This document shows, in pieces, positions 46,286 to 58,544 of a stretch of 64,000 nt of DNA. Numbering within the stretch: position 1 is the stretch's first letter; each line of letters begins with the position of its first letter. Position numbers and translations under genes: made by a program. The DNA comes from Panax quinquefolius (Eukaryota; Streptophyta; Magnoliopsida; Apiales; Araliaceae): NCBI GenBank assembly GCA_020205615.1, contig CM035166.1, positions 96,297,065-96,361,064 of the forward strand, given 5' to 3'. The notes under the pieces are model-generated. The model saw only the letters and a list, made by a program, of their open reading frames with translations, was not told the origin of the DNA and did no database searches.

Positions 46286-47430
46286 TCTGAAAATGACATC
46301 GAGAATGTTGAGAATAGCGATGGGGCAGACGATCGTTAATTCACCACATATCAATAATCGGGATAATGTGCATCGAAGGCGACAATCCTCATGTAAAACA
46401 ACAACATTGACCAAATGATGAATGATCAAATGTTCGGAGGCTTTATGCAATTTATCAATGATGAAAGAGAACGACTCTGTCCAAAACGTTGGTGGAAACA
46501 CGAAAAACTCTCGGTGCGGTCACCGCTAAACAATTCAAGGAGCTGGGACCACCGGAGTTTAAGGGAGAGCCAAAACCACTTACAGCGGAAGCATGGATAA
46601 AGCAGATTACCAAGATATTTGATGTCTTGGGATGCTCCGAGGAGCAAAGGTTCCTTTACCGCCTTTATGTTGCGGAGAGGCGGATTCTTGGTGGGAATCG
46701 GTAAACGTACTCAACTTCGTTGTCTTGAAGATATCTTGGGAGAAGTTCGGGAGTACATTCAACGACAAATACTTTCACGAAAGTATTACGCCACATGAAG
46801 GAGGTGGAGTTTATCAAGTTGGAACAAAACAATATGGCCAGGTAATCGTGATACGAGGCAAAATTTGCGGAGTTATCACGGTTCGTCCCACTTAGTGGAT
46901 AATGAAGAGAGAATGGCGAATGTTTTTAAGAGGTTTGAAGCGGGAATACGTCAACATCTTATTTCTCATAAAGCGTGTTTGTATTCGGATGTTGTAAATA
47001 GGGCTCGATTAGTGGAGCGCGATAATGAGTCAACACAACTAAAAGAGAAGCGACCCGAAAAAAATTATAATACCGGTGAGAGTAGTCATCGAGCGGTGAC
47101 AACAAGCGTGGAGGAAATCAACGGGCGGATATAGTAACCACTTGAAATTGGTAATCGGGCCAAAACAATAAAATGGACATTTCAAGAAAGCGGAGATTCA
47201 ACAATGGTGGAAAGGCGTCGAACCGGCACCCATTGTTAAGGAAGGAGAAAGACCACCTATCATATGCTTCAAATGCGGAGGAGAGGACACATCAATCAAA
47301 ATCAAGTCATGCCAGTCAAAGCATGTTATAATTGTGGAAGAGAAGGTCACTTAGCTCGATTTTATCGTTTCACAAAAGACAAATTCAACTAGGATGGAGG
47401 CACCAAAGACCATCCCGAAAATTCAAAACC
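46286..47430 (+). pseudogene. gag: gag, element E
   Basis: Start ATG at 46286 reads MSENDIENVENSDG, then frames shift repeatedly. Recognisable: ELGPPEFKGEPKPLTAEAW (46538-46590), ITKIFDVLGCSEEQ (~46605), MANVFKRFEAGIRQHLISHK (~46912) and two knuckles at ~47265-47370, of which CYNCGREGHLARF keeps Cys-Cys-His but ends in Tyr. Same layout and sequence as element A's gag. Confidence 0.83.
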
Positions 47431-47449
47431 GTTAGTGTGAGGGAGAGCG

Positions 47450-47845
47450 TTTGTTGTGACCTCCCAAAGAGCAAGGAATCCGAATGAGGTCATCACGGGT
47501 AAGCTTATTATAAACTCTAATGAAGTCTATACTTTATTTGATACCGGTTCTACCCATTCTTTTATTTCTCCTACTTGCGCTCATCGATTAAATTTGACTC
47601 CGGAGAAATTAGACTTTGACTTATCTGTGGAAACTCCGTTGGGAGAAACCTTCATTACATCCACTGTTTATAAGTCTTGTTTGGTTCAAATCGGTACCCT
47701 CACATTACATGTCGATCTTATTTCATTAAAAATACTTGCATTTGGCGTGATTCTAGGGATTGATTGGTTAACTACTTATCATGCAAAAATTGATTGTTTT
47801 CGTAAGGTTGTTAGCTTTCATATTCCTAATCAACCTATTATCTAA
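47450..47845 (+). CDS. pro: Protease domain, element E
   Basis: An unbroken 129-codon frame: SQRARNPNEVITGKLII, then LFDTGSTHSFISPTC with the catalytic Asp-Thr-Gly intact, ETPLGETFITSTVYKSCLVQ and VILGIDWLTTYH. Aspartic protease of the retropepsin fold that cuts the Gag-Pol polyprotein and works as a dimer. It is a domain within a polyprotein; the first Met of the frame is not a real start. It ends at a stop at 47843. Confidence 0.8.
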   Translation, partial: FVVTSQRARNPNEVITGKLIINSNEVYTLFDTGSTHSFISPTCAHRLNLTPEKLDFDLSVETPLGETFITSTVYKSCLVQIGTLTLHVDLISLKILAFGVILGIDWLTTYHAKIDCFRKVVSFHIPNQPII

Positions 47846-47989
47846 TTCAAACGACCAAACCATTAAAATCAATCACGGTCATCTCAAGCCATAAAGCTAT
47901 TCGTTTATTGAAAAATGGATGTCAAGCTTTCTTAGCTCATATCACGATTTAAATAAAAATACGTCGGTTTTAAACGATATTCCTATTGT

Positions 47990-49320
47990 TAATAAATTTC
48001 TGACGTATTCCCAGAAGAACTTCTGGCCTACCCTACAGGGCGTGAAATTGAATTTTGTATCGACCTTGAACCCATACAAAAACCTATTTCCAAAGCCCCA
48101 TATCGAATAGCTCTATTGAACTTGAGGAGTTAAAGACCCAACTGCGAGGAATTGTTAGACATTGGCTTTATTAAGTCCCTAGTACTTCTCCTTGGGGTGC
48201 TCTGTTACTATTCGTGAAGAAGAAAGATGGGAGTATCGACTTTGTATTGATTATCGGGAGTTGAATCATGTCACCATCAAAAATAGGTATCCATTGCCCG
48301 CGTATTGATGACTGTTTGACCCGATTGCAAGGAGCCAAATTCTTTTCAAAGATTGATCTTCGTTAGGATATCACCAATTGAAGATTAGAACCGCGACATT
48401 CCAAAGACTTTTTTAAACTCGATGCAGGGCATTATGAATTCTAGTCATGTCCTTTGGATTGACTAATGCTCCTAACGCCTTCATGGATATGATGAACCGA
48501 GTATTCAAGGAATATTTAGATCACTTTGTGGTCGTCTTTATTGATGACATCCTTATTTATTCCAAAAGCCGTGAAGATCATGAGCAACACTTGAGGTGAC
48601 ACTCCAAAAGCTTCGTGAATATAAGCTTTATGCCAGTTGAAGAAATGCGAGTTACGGCAAGAAGTAGCATTCCTTGGGCACGTGGTATCAAGTCATGGAA
48701 TATCTGTTGACCCAAAGAAAGATTGAAGCTATTCAAAGTGGGAACAACTTAAATCGATGGCCGAAATCGTAGCTTTCTCGGTTTAGTTTGGTTATTATCG
48801 GAGATTCGTGGAAGGATTTTCTCGAATCGCTACTCCATTGACTCGGTGACTCGGAAAGATACAAAGTTCGGTTGGAGCGAAGAATGTGAGAAGAGTTTTC
48901 AAGAACTCAAGAGGAGACTTATTTCAAGACTGTTACGTGATACCATCGGCTCGGAGGATTTGTCATCTAGAGTGATGCTTGAACAAAGGGTTGGGATGTG
49001 TTCTTATGCAACATGGAAAAGTTATAGCTTATGCCTCATGACAACTCAAAAGAATATGAGAGGAATTATCCTACTCATGATCTAGAGTTAGCGGTTTATT
49101 ATCTTCACACTTAAAATTTGGAGGCATTACTTGTATGGGGAGAAAGTGGAGATCTTTACGGATCATAAAAGCCTCAAATATTTCTTCACTCAAAAGGAAC
49201 TCAACATGCGACAACGACGTTGGCTTGAACTGCTGAAAGATTATGATCATACCATCCAATACCATCCTCGAAAAGCGAGCGTGGTAGGTGGCGCATTGAG
49301 TAGAAAATCATATGCAATGT
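47990..49320 (+). pseudogene. pol: Reverse transcriptase and RNase H, element E
   Basis: RT blocks: GVLCYYS-type start with [26 protein letters not shown] (~48235-48300), [31 protein letters not shown], and [13 protein letters not shown] (FIDD intact, ~48525-48565). RNase H: FLGLVWLLSEIR-type shifted text, WSEECEKSFQELKRRL, and [20 protein letters not shown] with [20 protein letters not shown] (49131-49322). Many small indels break the frame. Confidence 0.85.
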
Positions 49321-49439
49321 AACGAAAGAGTGCGATATTGTCAACGCAAAGGACCATTTTGTGTGACTTGCAAAGGATGGAGATAGAGTTAAAGACTCGA
49401 GGGGCGCATGTGATGATAAGCGAGTATCTGAGTAGAACC

Positions 49440-50905
49440 AGACTTTAATTGATAAAGTTAAAATTTGCTCAAACTACGGACACTGGAGGCGATGCGTATG
49501 AGGAAGAAAGTGCAAGAAGGTGCTATCTTAGGAAGCAAGAATCGATGAAGAAGGAATACTTGAGTTAACTCCGGACTTTGTGTTCTAACGACCACGATTT
49601 AAAGTATAATATCATGATGGAGCGCACAACACACCATTTGCAATCCATCACAGGAGTACCAAAATGTATCATGATATTAAGTCATACATTTTGGTGGAGC
49701 AATATGAAGAGAGAGATAAGCGTGCTTTTATCTCAAGGTGTCTAACTTGTCAACGAGTTAAAGCGGAGCATCAAGTACCAAAGGTCCATTGCAACCACTT
49801 GAAATTCCGAATGGAAGTGGGAGCACATTACCATGGATTTAAATTCTGGGGTCTTCCTAAGGTTTCTCAAGGCATTGATGCGATTTGGGTCATTATTGAT
49901 AGATTAACCAAGTTTGCTCATTTCTTACCGATCGAGAAACTTATACACTTGAACGTCTTACTCGTATGTACATAAACGAGATTGTAAGATCGCATGGTAT
50001 CTGGAATATCCATAGTTTACGATCGAGACCCAAGATTCACTTCACGATTTTGGGTTAGTTTGCAAAAAAGCTATGGGCACAGACTTACGATTTAGCTCGG
50101 CATATCATCCTCGAGACGGACGGACGATCGGAGGGACTATTCAAACTCTTGAAGATCTATTAAGACTCTGTGTCCTTGATTTCAAGGGAGTTGGGACAAG
50201 TTCTTACCATTGGTGGAGTTTTCCTACAACAACGATTTATCAAGCAAGTATTGGCATGGCTCCATTCGAGCGTTGTATGGAAGAAAGTGTCGTTCTCCGG
50301 TATCTTTGGGATGAGGTGGGTGAAGCAAGGTTGTTGGGACCGGAGTTGATGCGTATGACTACGGAAAAGATTCAAACGATCCAACAACGTATAAAAAAAC
50401 TCACAAAATCGACAAAAGAGTTATCTTGATCTTCATCGAAAGGACGTGGAATTCGATATAGGAGATCATGTGTGTTGTTAAGAGTTGCTCCATGGAAAGG
50501 AGTTACAAGATTTGGAAAGAGAGAAAACTTAATCCTCGATTCATCGGTCCATTTTAATCCTCGATCGAGTAGGAACTGTGGCCTATAGACTAAACTTTTA
50601 CTCGCCGCCAAATATGTCTCGTGTTCATAACGTTTTTCACATATCTATGTTACGTAAATATGTGAAAGACCCGAACCATATTATTGAGTTAGAACCGGAC
50701 GAAATAGCGGAAGATTTGACGTATGAAGAGGTTCTGTTCAAATTTTGGATAAGAAGGAACATATTCTACGCTCGAGGTTATACCTCAAGTCAAAGTTTTG
50801 TGGAGGAACCACGATGTTGAGGAAATGACTTGGGAGTTAGAATCAAATGAAATCAAGGTATCCTTACCTCTTCGACATACCGTGTATGCCCTAATTTCGA
50901 GGAAA
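49440..50905 (+). pseudogene. pol: Integrase and chromodomain-type tail, element E
   Basis: FISRCLTCQRVKAEHQVPK (~49735), VIIDRLTKFAHFLPIEKLIH (~49895), GTDLRFSSAYHPRDGR (QTDGQSER degraded, ~50075), LEDLLRLCVLDFKG, QASIGMAPFERCM, then NVFHISMLRKYVKDPNHIIE and LEPDEIAEDLTYEEVL (~50620-50730), and a tail with VEEMTWELE in another frame. The DDE core is broken by frameshifts near 49990. Confidence 0.84.
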
Positions 50906-50911
50906 TTTCAT

Positions 50912-50923
50912 AAGAAGGGAGGT
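50912..50923 (+). other. Polypurine tract, element E
   Basis: AAGAAGGGAGGT directly before the 3' LTR. Confidence 0.8.
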
Positions 50924-53545
50924 TGTAAGACCCGACTTTTATAAATAAAGATGAATTTTTCTATAAATATTATTTTGAATATTATGGAATAAATTTGATA
51001 TAATGTTATAGTTGTGGGTAATATTTATAAATTTTGCAAAAGTATGCAAGTTGTTATAAAATATTAGTTTGGTGGGGAATATTCTTTTTGTTAGGGAATA
51101 TTAAATACAATGGCTCAATCATTGGTGGACCCCACAGCAATGTAATTATTGTCGGATTGAGAAAACGACAAAAATATTTTATAAAAATAACGGCGGAGGT
51201 GTTACTGTTAAAAGCTGTTGAACTACCCGGTGGTAAAAAATGCGATGTCTGGCGTGGTTGCATAGTAGCACACTAAGTATTGATTATTGATGCTTACGTG
51301 AGAAGTCACTCATTATGCTCAATTATTACTTCGATAATTCTTTGCATCATATCTCTTATATTATTGATTCAATTATTGTCACAATATCATCTCATATAAT
51401 ATGTTATAGTATTAAATCAATAATTGAGACGACAAGTTATAAATGATTAATAATTGTTGAAAGATTAAATATGTGTTGATGAAAAAAATGATTTGTGGTA
51501 AGTTTGATTATTTTATGGGGGCTCATATGTCATCATCTAAGAGTCTCTTCAATCAATAGTATTTACCTTCATCAATAGTAATTACCTTCGTCAATAGTAA
51601 TTACCCTTGTGAATAGTAATTACCTTCGTCGATAGTAATTACCTTCGTCAATAGTAATTACCCTTGTGAATAGTATTTACCTTTGTCGATAGTATTTACC
51701 CTTGTGAATAGTAATTACCTTTACCAGAGTATTTACCACTTAATAAATTCACATTTACTGAACGTCGAACCACTTGTCGTTTCACATTACAAGCGTCAAA
51801 CCACTTTTCTTTTCACATCATTAGTCGTCGAGCCACTTGCCTTTTCACACGGCGGTGCTAAGCTAGAAATCTTCTATAAATAGAGGCCTGAGGGCTTCAT
51901 TATTTTTCACGAATTCATTCAAGCTATAGAGAGAGAAAGTATAGAGAGAATCGAGAGAAAGAAGAAGAGTATTTTGTTACTACACCGCTGCGAGATTCAA
52001 TCTCCTACCAAATGTAAGGGGTGTTATTCTTTCTTTCAGCATGAAGAGAACTGTTATTATTCCATTGCTTATTATTACATTGGAATAACTTTTGTATCGT
52101 GGTTTACCCTATACTTGGTGACATTCTTCTATTATTTTGTTGGAACATCACATGCATGTGTTTTTTAACCGACTGGTTCCGCCTTTATTATTTTGTTGGA
52201 ACATCACATGCATGTGTTTTACAGGACTGGTTCCGCCTCTTTATTATTCTGTTGGAACATCACATGCGTGTGTTTTACACCGGACTGGTTCCGTCTTTAT
52301 CATTACATTGGAATATCCTATACGTGTGTTTTACACCGGATGCAGGTTCCATCTTTATTATTCTGTTGGAACATCCTCGCTTGGTATGAATTTCACCGAC
52401 TTTGGTTCCGTTATTTATTATTACATTGGAATAACTTTTGTATGCATGCGGTCTCATCGCATGCATGGTGAATTTCTTTTGTTATTCCATTCTTTATTGT
52501 ACCCAGATTGGTTAAAACTTTGACTTCTATACTCCATGAAATTAGTGGAATATCCTTGATATTTGCGTTTCATCCAAAGATATCTTTCATGAAAATATTC
52601 TTCCGATCATTCTTGAATTTTACTCTACAAAACAATGATCATGTTGATAATTTGGGCGTTAATAATTCTGGATAAAATAATTCTTGAACTTGTTTTATTG
52701 AATTCTTATATCATTGTCATCATCCTCATGTTTATATTTTTTAAAGTCATCTGTGGCACATGGTGCGTAGATGGACTTGGTATGATTATGACCGAGAGAC
52801 TATTCGGTTGTAATCATGGTAATAATGTTACAAATGATGTGGTAAAAAATCCTCGATTAGGCGTAGTGCATTGATGGGCCGATTGTTGGCATGATCATGA
52901 CCATTAATGAATACACAAATATTCTTGGCCCGTAGTGCATGAATAATTGTGGTCGTGATACTAAAGAATATCCTCCTCAGGTAGTAGTGCGGGGTGATTC
53001 GATGATGTGGAATATTTATTAAAGTTTGAGTCTCAATTTATAACAATGATGAAAAACCTTTTAAAACCTAAAAGATAGTAGACTTTATTTTCTACTTGAC
53101 TCTTTTAATGGATTGTATATTCATTGCAGCTTTAAACCGGTTGGTTGTATTGTATTTTATCGGTTTAACATTGTTGAAGACTATTGATAATTTATTACGC
53201 ATTATCTTAGTCATAATATTTCTTCTTGGGCTAGTTGAGCTCACCCTTTCTTTCACCGTTCTCTTGAGGAAATGAGAATATAAATTTGGGACGAGTCGGG
53301 AAACGAGTGATGGTCCCGAAGATAGCATTAGTAGTCCTCACTATTACGTGAAATAGTGTGATAATAATTGTAATGAGGACTCCTTATTGAGTTTGTATAA
53401 TATCTAGTAGACGATATTTGTATTTAAACTCACAGTTTATGTCGTATTGTACACGACAGTTATGTTAGTAATTGTATTTAAATTCTGTACCATGTAAGTG
53501 GTGACCCAAGATGGGTGATGTATACCTAATTTTGGGGGCGTCACA
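50924..53545 (+). repeat. 3' LTR of element E
   Basis: 2622 bp, TGTAAGACCCGAC to GGGGGCGTCACA. U3 array 51548-51735, TATA 51875-51881, leader array 52050-52505, stem-loop array ~52745-53000. Differences from the 5' LTR cluster at CG and CNG words. Confidence 0.92.
51875..51881 (+). promoter_or_regulatory. TATA box, 3' LTR of element E
   Basis: TATAAAT in AATCTTCTATAAATAGAGGC. Confidence 0.55.
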
Positions 53546-53556
53546 ATAACCTACGG

Positions 53557-53569
53557 CTCTGATACCAAC
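53557..53569 (-). other. Primer binding site, element D
   Basis: Top strand CTCTGATACCAAC; minus strand GTTGGTATCAGAG, the Met-tRNA type, one base from the D 5' LTR. Element E now separates it from gag by 10 kb. Confidence 0.85.
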
Positions 53570-53570
53570 T

Positions 53571-55467
53571 TATGACCCCCCCAAATCCAGGTACTTCAAT
53601 TCCACGGAATTTGGTGTTCACTGTACAAATATCATCTATCTATCAACCCATAATAAATGCAAACCATGCAATAGATAGAAATAAAATCCTCCCCTTATGG
53701 GATTACAACATCTGAATAATAAATACAATCCCAGGTCAAACTAACCTTAAACATTTGTGCGGAAACATAAACAAATAAGTCTTAACAACATCAATTCTTT
53801 ACAATAACATTCTTAAAATTAAATAACAAGTCTTCATCACTTAGTAGCTTTGCCTTTGCCTTTGCTAGTAGAAGGCTCATCGTACCTTTCGTTCTTAACG
53901 GCAATGTTATTATTACGCAAGAGTGAGTATAAATGCCTACAAGTATAAAAATGAAATAACAATATATAATAACATGCGAGTGAATCAAAGACTTCTGAAA
54001 TAAAAGCTCAACTTTTGAATCAAGAATAAATAACAAGAGTTCAAAAGATTTCTGAGGGTCATAAGACCTTGAACTATGTCCTAGGTTATAAAGGGTTATA
54101 CTTGAAACCTTTAATAGTCATAAGACTATGGACTCTTCTTCTTGTACTTAGGGGGATCAGCCCTTAGTACCATATTGTGCACAATATCTTAACGCTAACG
54201 CATAAGTAAATCCCTTTGCAGGGTTGTTCATCTCAGTTTGACATTAGAGTCTGCACCAAAGGAAGTTTGGTTTGGATAAATTAATAAGGTTTCTAAATTT
54301 AGAACGTTCATCAACTATGGACTAGTTGAATCAATAAGGATTCGCTAGTCTAACAAGGTTCAACAATAAATGATATTTATAATGAATAACAATCTCAATA
54401 GGTACACAATAGAACAATTATTGTATAACAGAATCATAATTTGAAAAGATAGTAAATCTTTAACATAACAAATGAACTTGATTTATAAACTTGAATAATG
54501 ATAACAAGTAGGGTTGGGAAACTTGCCTCGTGCATAGATTACACGTTAATTAAACACGTTCCTTGAATTTAATCCTACATATCATTTCCATTCACAACAA
54601 TAGTTAATTATAACATAACTAATCATCAAACATTCATTTATTTTGTCTAACTTGATTACGACAATACTTAGTCAATTTACTACATTGTCACATAATTTAC
54701 ACTTCACGAATGACAAGCTAATTATGTATTCAATATTTCAATCCACATGCAATTTTGTTATTTACATGTTAAGTATCTATTTTAACATCTCATTATACTT
54801 CTAACATATTCCTATGTTTATTAAATTAGGTTAATACCACATTGCTAGACTTAAGCATTTTTTTTAAAATTCATATTTGGACATTCTGAGAGTGGTAATG
54901 CATTTCCACTTTTATACTTCAGTACTTTCGGCGTTATGGTAGCGATGATATTCATGCCGGAGAGACTTAATGCCTATGTACATGAGACTTCGATTACGGA
55001 GTTGGCACTGCCGTGGCGAAACTCCAGATTTTGATTCTCAGTTCGCGAAGAACACAGAGTTCAGCGAAATGGACACTCCATGATCATTAATTTCACTAAA
55101 TTAACATACCCACATGCTAGAATTCATACATAATCATTACCCAACAATTATAGAATGATTTTAACCCATTAAAACATATAATTACAGAATTAAAATATGT
55201 AAATTTCACTGTTCTTGATGTTCTTTAAGGTTTTGAACATAAATCATGAAAATTAATACAACGGATTCGTTATAACACCGAATCCGTTCATTAAAATTTT
55301 GGTCTCTTCGTATTAACATGCATAATAATATACGTGTAAATTTTACAAAAACATTTATGTTTGACATATTAAAATCACGTATAAGGCCATATGGCCATAT
55401 TCTAAACTCTGTAACTTTTGAGGCCATATCACATGTTAATATTATGAAACTAATGCTATGGTTTATA

Positions 55468-55498
<31 letters not shown>

Positions 55499-56335
55499 AT
55501 CAAATACGATTTGGTAATATTTAACACATATACAAACTCATAATCATACCCTTTCCCAAATATAGAGACTTTACAAAAGGTGAAACCATTTTTATGAAAA
55601 CTAAATGACGTAAAAGGAGAATTTGAGTTTGGAGAAATTATCCAGAGTATAGTTTCAGAAGAGGTGATCAATGATGATCCTTTCACAAATAATTGTTAAT
55701 TACACACTCAAAATTTTCTCTCAAACTTCTCAAATTTCTCTCTGTGAACTCTCTCTGATTTCTTTGCTAGACATTAAAAAAAAGAAGAATGAAGAAGACG
55801 TCGTATAAATTAAAGAACTGACGCGCATTATAGTCAGTTACCCATCATGGGTTAACTGTCCATAACTCCCACTAAGGCCATGTTTGGCTAGGCTTAATTG
55901 GTTCAAAATCATTAAATTTAATAAATCTCTTATACTATAGTTTAAATTATGTCACACCCCTTACACAATAATTCAAATATCTTATTTAATTTAAATTAAT
56001 AAAATATAATAATTTCTCATTAATTCACATAGTCACGTAATTAATTTTCTCATTAATTAATTATATCAAATTATTAAATCTCTAATTAATTATTACATTA
56101 ATTAAAATAACATTAGGTTTATTAAATATTTCTTTTAATTTAATAAACTCACATAATTACAAACTTTGAATAATAAAATTATTCTCCACATTAATTTAAT
56201 AAGTATAACACATATAATTAAATTAATCTATCGAATTGTATCAATTAATTATTTAATCTAATAATTAAATCATCAAAAATATTTATTTAATCCAATAAAT
56301 ATTAAAATTAATTTACAAAATCTCGATTCGTCACA
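53571..56335 (-). repeat. 5' LTR of element D
   Basis: 2765 bp, top strand TATGACCCCCCCAAATCC to GATTCGTCACA. It matches 34893-37629 almost base for base over long stretches. Differences: a GC-rich patch at ~54886-55035 and a longer (TA)n run at ~55466-55498. Confidence 0.9.
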
Positions 56336-56606
56336 TCCGATAATTAATACATAAAATAATACATAAAATAGAGTCCTTTCTAACATCCTTATCTTAAAAA
56401 AGAATTTGATTTAATTTAATTTGATAATTACAAACTTTGAATAATAAAATTATTCTCCACATTAATTTAATAAGTATAACATTTCATATAATTAAATTAA
56501 TCTATCGAAGTCTTCAATAATCATAAAATTAATTATTTAATCATCAAAAATATTTATTTAATCCAATAAATATTAAAATTAATTTACAAAAATCTCATTT
56601 TGTAAC
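56336..56606 (-). repeat. Extra fragment of a D-type LTR end
   Basis: 56336-56420 is AT-rich filler. 56424-56606 repeats the last ~180 bp of the D LTR (ATAATTACAAACTTTGAATA onwards) and ends TTTTGTAACA, a degraded terminus. Either a second truncated D LTR or a duplication formed when D inserted or was repaired. Confidence 0.65.
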
Positions 56607-57228
56607 ATTACGTCATTACACCGAATAGTCTGCAGTCATAATCAAGATCTATACATTAACCTGGATCAAGAAATGTCCATATATAGAAGATTTCAATGCT
56701 TAGCACTACCGTGGTGAAGGCAAGCGAGTAACCTTGTTGAACAGCCTTTGTAATGAAGTCAGTGGTTAAGCACCGTAATGTGAAGCGATGGTTCGAAGCG
56801 TGCAGTAAAAAGGTAATTACTAGTCGAAGGTAAATACTTATATAATTACTTATTGATGGGGATAATTACTATTGGCGAAGGTAAATACTATTCACAAGGG
56901 TAATTACTATTGGCGAAGGTAAATACTATTCACAGGGTATATTTAGTGAATTTTTTTAAGTATTATAAGTATAAGTTTGAAAAATGTGACCCATGACCAC
57001 TTACATAGTGATGTAATTTAAATGGCAACTTATTAACATAACGGTCAGGTAATTATAAGTAGCGAGTTTAAATACATATAAATACACTAGATATTATACA
57101 AACTTCAAACAAAAAAGTCCTCATTCTGATTATTATCTATTTCATGAAAAGGATGCTATCTTGAGGACCATCACTGCGTGATTTAGTGAATTTTTTTTAA
57201 GTATTATAAGTATAAGTTTGAAAAATGT
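56607..57228 (-). repeat. Rearranged fragments of an E-type LTR
   Basis: Minus strand pieces: interior text with CCGAATAGTCTGCAGTCATA (56620), TATA region AGAAGATTTC-TGCTTAGCAC (56686-56712), U3 array GGTAAATACTATTCACAAGG (56825-56940), and a U5-end piece (56986-57178) starting TGTGACCCATGACCACTTAC. A 47-bp direct repeat (ATTTAGTGAATTTTTTTAAG...) flanks the last piece at 56941-56987 and 57181-57228. Confidence 0.65.
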
Positions 57229-58330
57229 TAATACGTATTAAGTTTATAGTTGAATTTTTTACCTCTTTTATTATGAACAGCTTTAGGTTTAAAAATATAT
57301 AATAGCTTTTGGTTATAGGAAAGCTATGCCCATTATTGAAATAAAATGAGAAATTGAATTGTTTGAATACGTGAGTAGCTTAATTTTTAATTCTCGATGA
57401 AATTGGGTTACATTTATATAGAGCATAAATGTTGTTTATCAATTGGATATAATTATATTGGTGATCCACTAGAGCCTATTAAGGGGTTGTTGGAGGCGAT
57501 GGTTTGGGCTTGGGGCCTGAGGCCACACGAGGCCAATTATATTCTTGATCCTTAAGCTTAAAGCCTCAAGAGGCCAAGCCAAGCTTGGTTGTCGACATGG
57601 TAAGCTATTGAATAAGTCATTAAGCCAAAATAAGTGATCTTAGGGAACTGTTAGTGCAACAGAGAAGGTAACTAGACACACTTGGTCAATAAAGAGATTG
57701 TTTTGGCTATAACAGAAAAACAAGGGTATTTAACACTTATGTATACAAGAATGAAGCTACAAAAATGTTATAGAAACTATAAATTGCTCAACCAAGTTGT
57801 GAATATCCCAAAACATAAAAGATTATAGAAAGGGACCGTGAGGGGTATAATCTTAAAACATGTTAGCCGAGGCCTTAGATGGACTCTTCAATTCTTGGCG
57901 TGAAGCCTTAGATGGTGGTAGTTTTCTTAAGAAGAAACATTTCAATGCATCTGAATACCAACCAAATATGTATTACTAATTTATACATATAGCTGTGAAA
58001 CGTAAGAATAGCATTCCTGAAAAGAGCAGGAAAAAACATTCTTCCATCTATTTATCCTATGTCTGGTAAATGTATGGAACAGAGCAGGAAAAAATTTAAG
58101 AGATGTTAAAATTTAAGAAATGTCAAAGCTTACTTTAACTCTGATATAAAGCTAACATGAATGAAATACCTTACGTATTCACTTACGATTAACAATAAAA
58201 ACAAATTAAAATAAAATAACATGATATAATATAACTATTAATTAAACTAAGTAGTATTTATTTAGTTTCTCATACTAAATTTAATAACATTTAAAGTTTC
58301 TCATACTGCTTTAATTTTCATTCATTCGTT
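57229..58330. other. CACTA interior, no gene seen
   Basis: AT-rich with a GC-richer patch at 57460-57610 (GGCCTGAGGCCACACGAGGC). No frame with a recognisable domain. Probably leader or intron of the transposase gene, or unrelated filler. Confidence 0.45.
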
Positions 58331-58500
58331 AACATTGAGTATATTAAATGTTAATCATATGCTTACAAGTATGCTAAAGTCATATGGTTACAAGTATGCT
58401 CAAGTCATATGCTTACAAGTATGCTGAAATGTTAATCATATGCTTACAAGTATGCTCAAGTCATATGGTTATAAGTATGCTCAAGTCATATGATTAATAA
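58331..58500. repeat. ~22-24-bp tandem repeats, six copies
   Basis: Units of the form TCATATG(C/G)TTACAAGTATGC with TCAAG, TAAAG or TGAAATGTTAA spacers. Lies ~45 bp before the TNP2-type remnant. Confidence 0.8.
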
Positions 58501-58544
58501 GCTTATGTTATTTGTAGTAGGTACCGTGGAATCATAGACCTCTA

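Larger units (their letters stand above)
43491..53545 (+). mobile_element. Element E: full-length Ty3/gypsy chromovirus, nested in D
   Basis: TSD ATAAC at 43486-43490 and 53546-53550. 5' LTR 43491-46107, PBS 46109-46121, gag to integrase 46286-50905, PPT, 3' LTR 50924-53545. It sits in the leader of element D, between the extra ORF and the PBS. Proteins are very similar to those of element A. It is 10,055 bp. All genes are recognisable but frames break often, with many breaks in CG/CNG-rich words. Confidence 0.93.
34893..56335 (-). mobile_element. Element D: Tekay chromovirus with extra ORF, split by element E
   Basis: 3' LTR 34893-37629, PPT, pol, gag-protease, extra ORF, leader, [element E at 43491-53545], PBS 53557-53569, 5' LTR 53571-56335. 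Without E and its duplicated target it is ~11.4 kb. Coding part is better kept than in A, C or E. LTR sequence is unrelated to the A/B/C/E group. Flanks TTCAG (34888-34892) and TCCGA (56336-56340) do not match, so no TSD is visible. Confidence 0.9.

Noticed and set aside
55466..55498. Microsatellite (TA)n in the right LTR of D as a feature of interest
   Set aside because: Simple slippage relative to the shorter run at 36767-36789.
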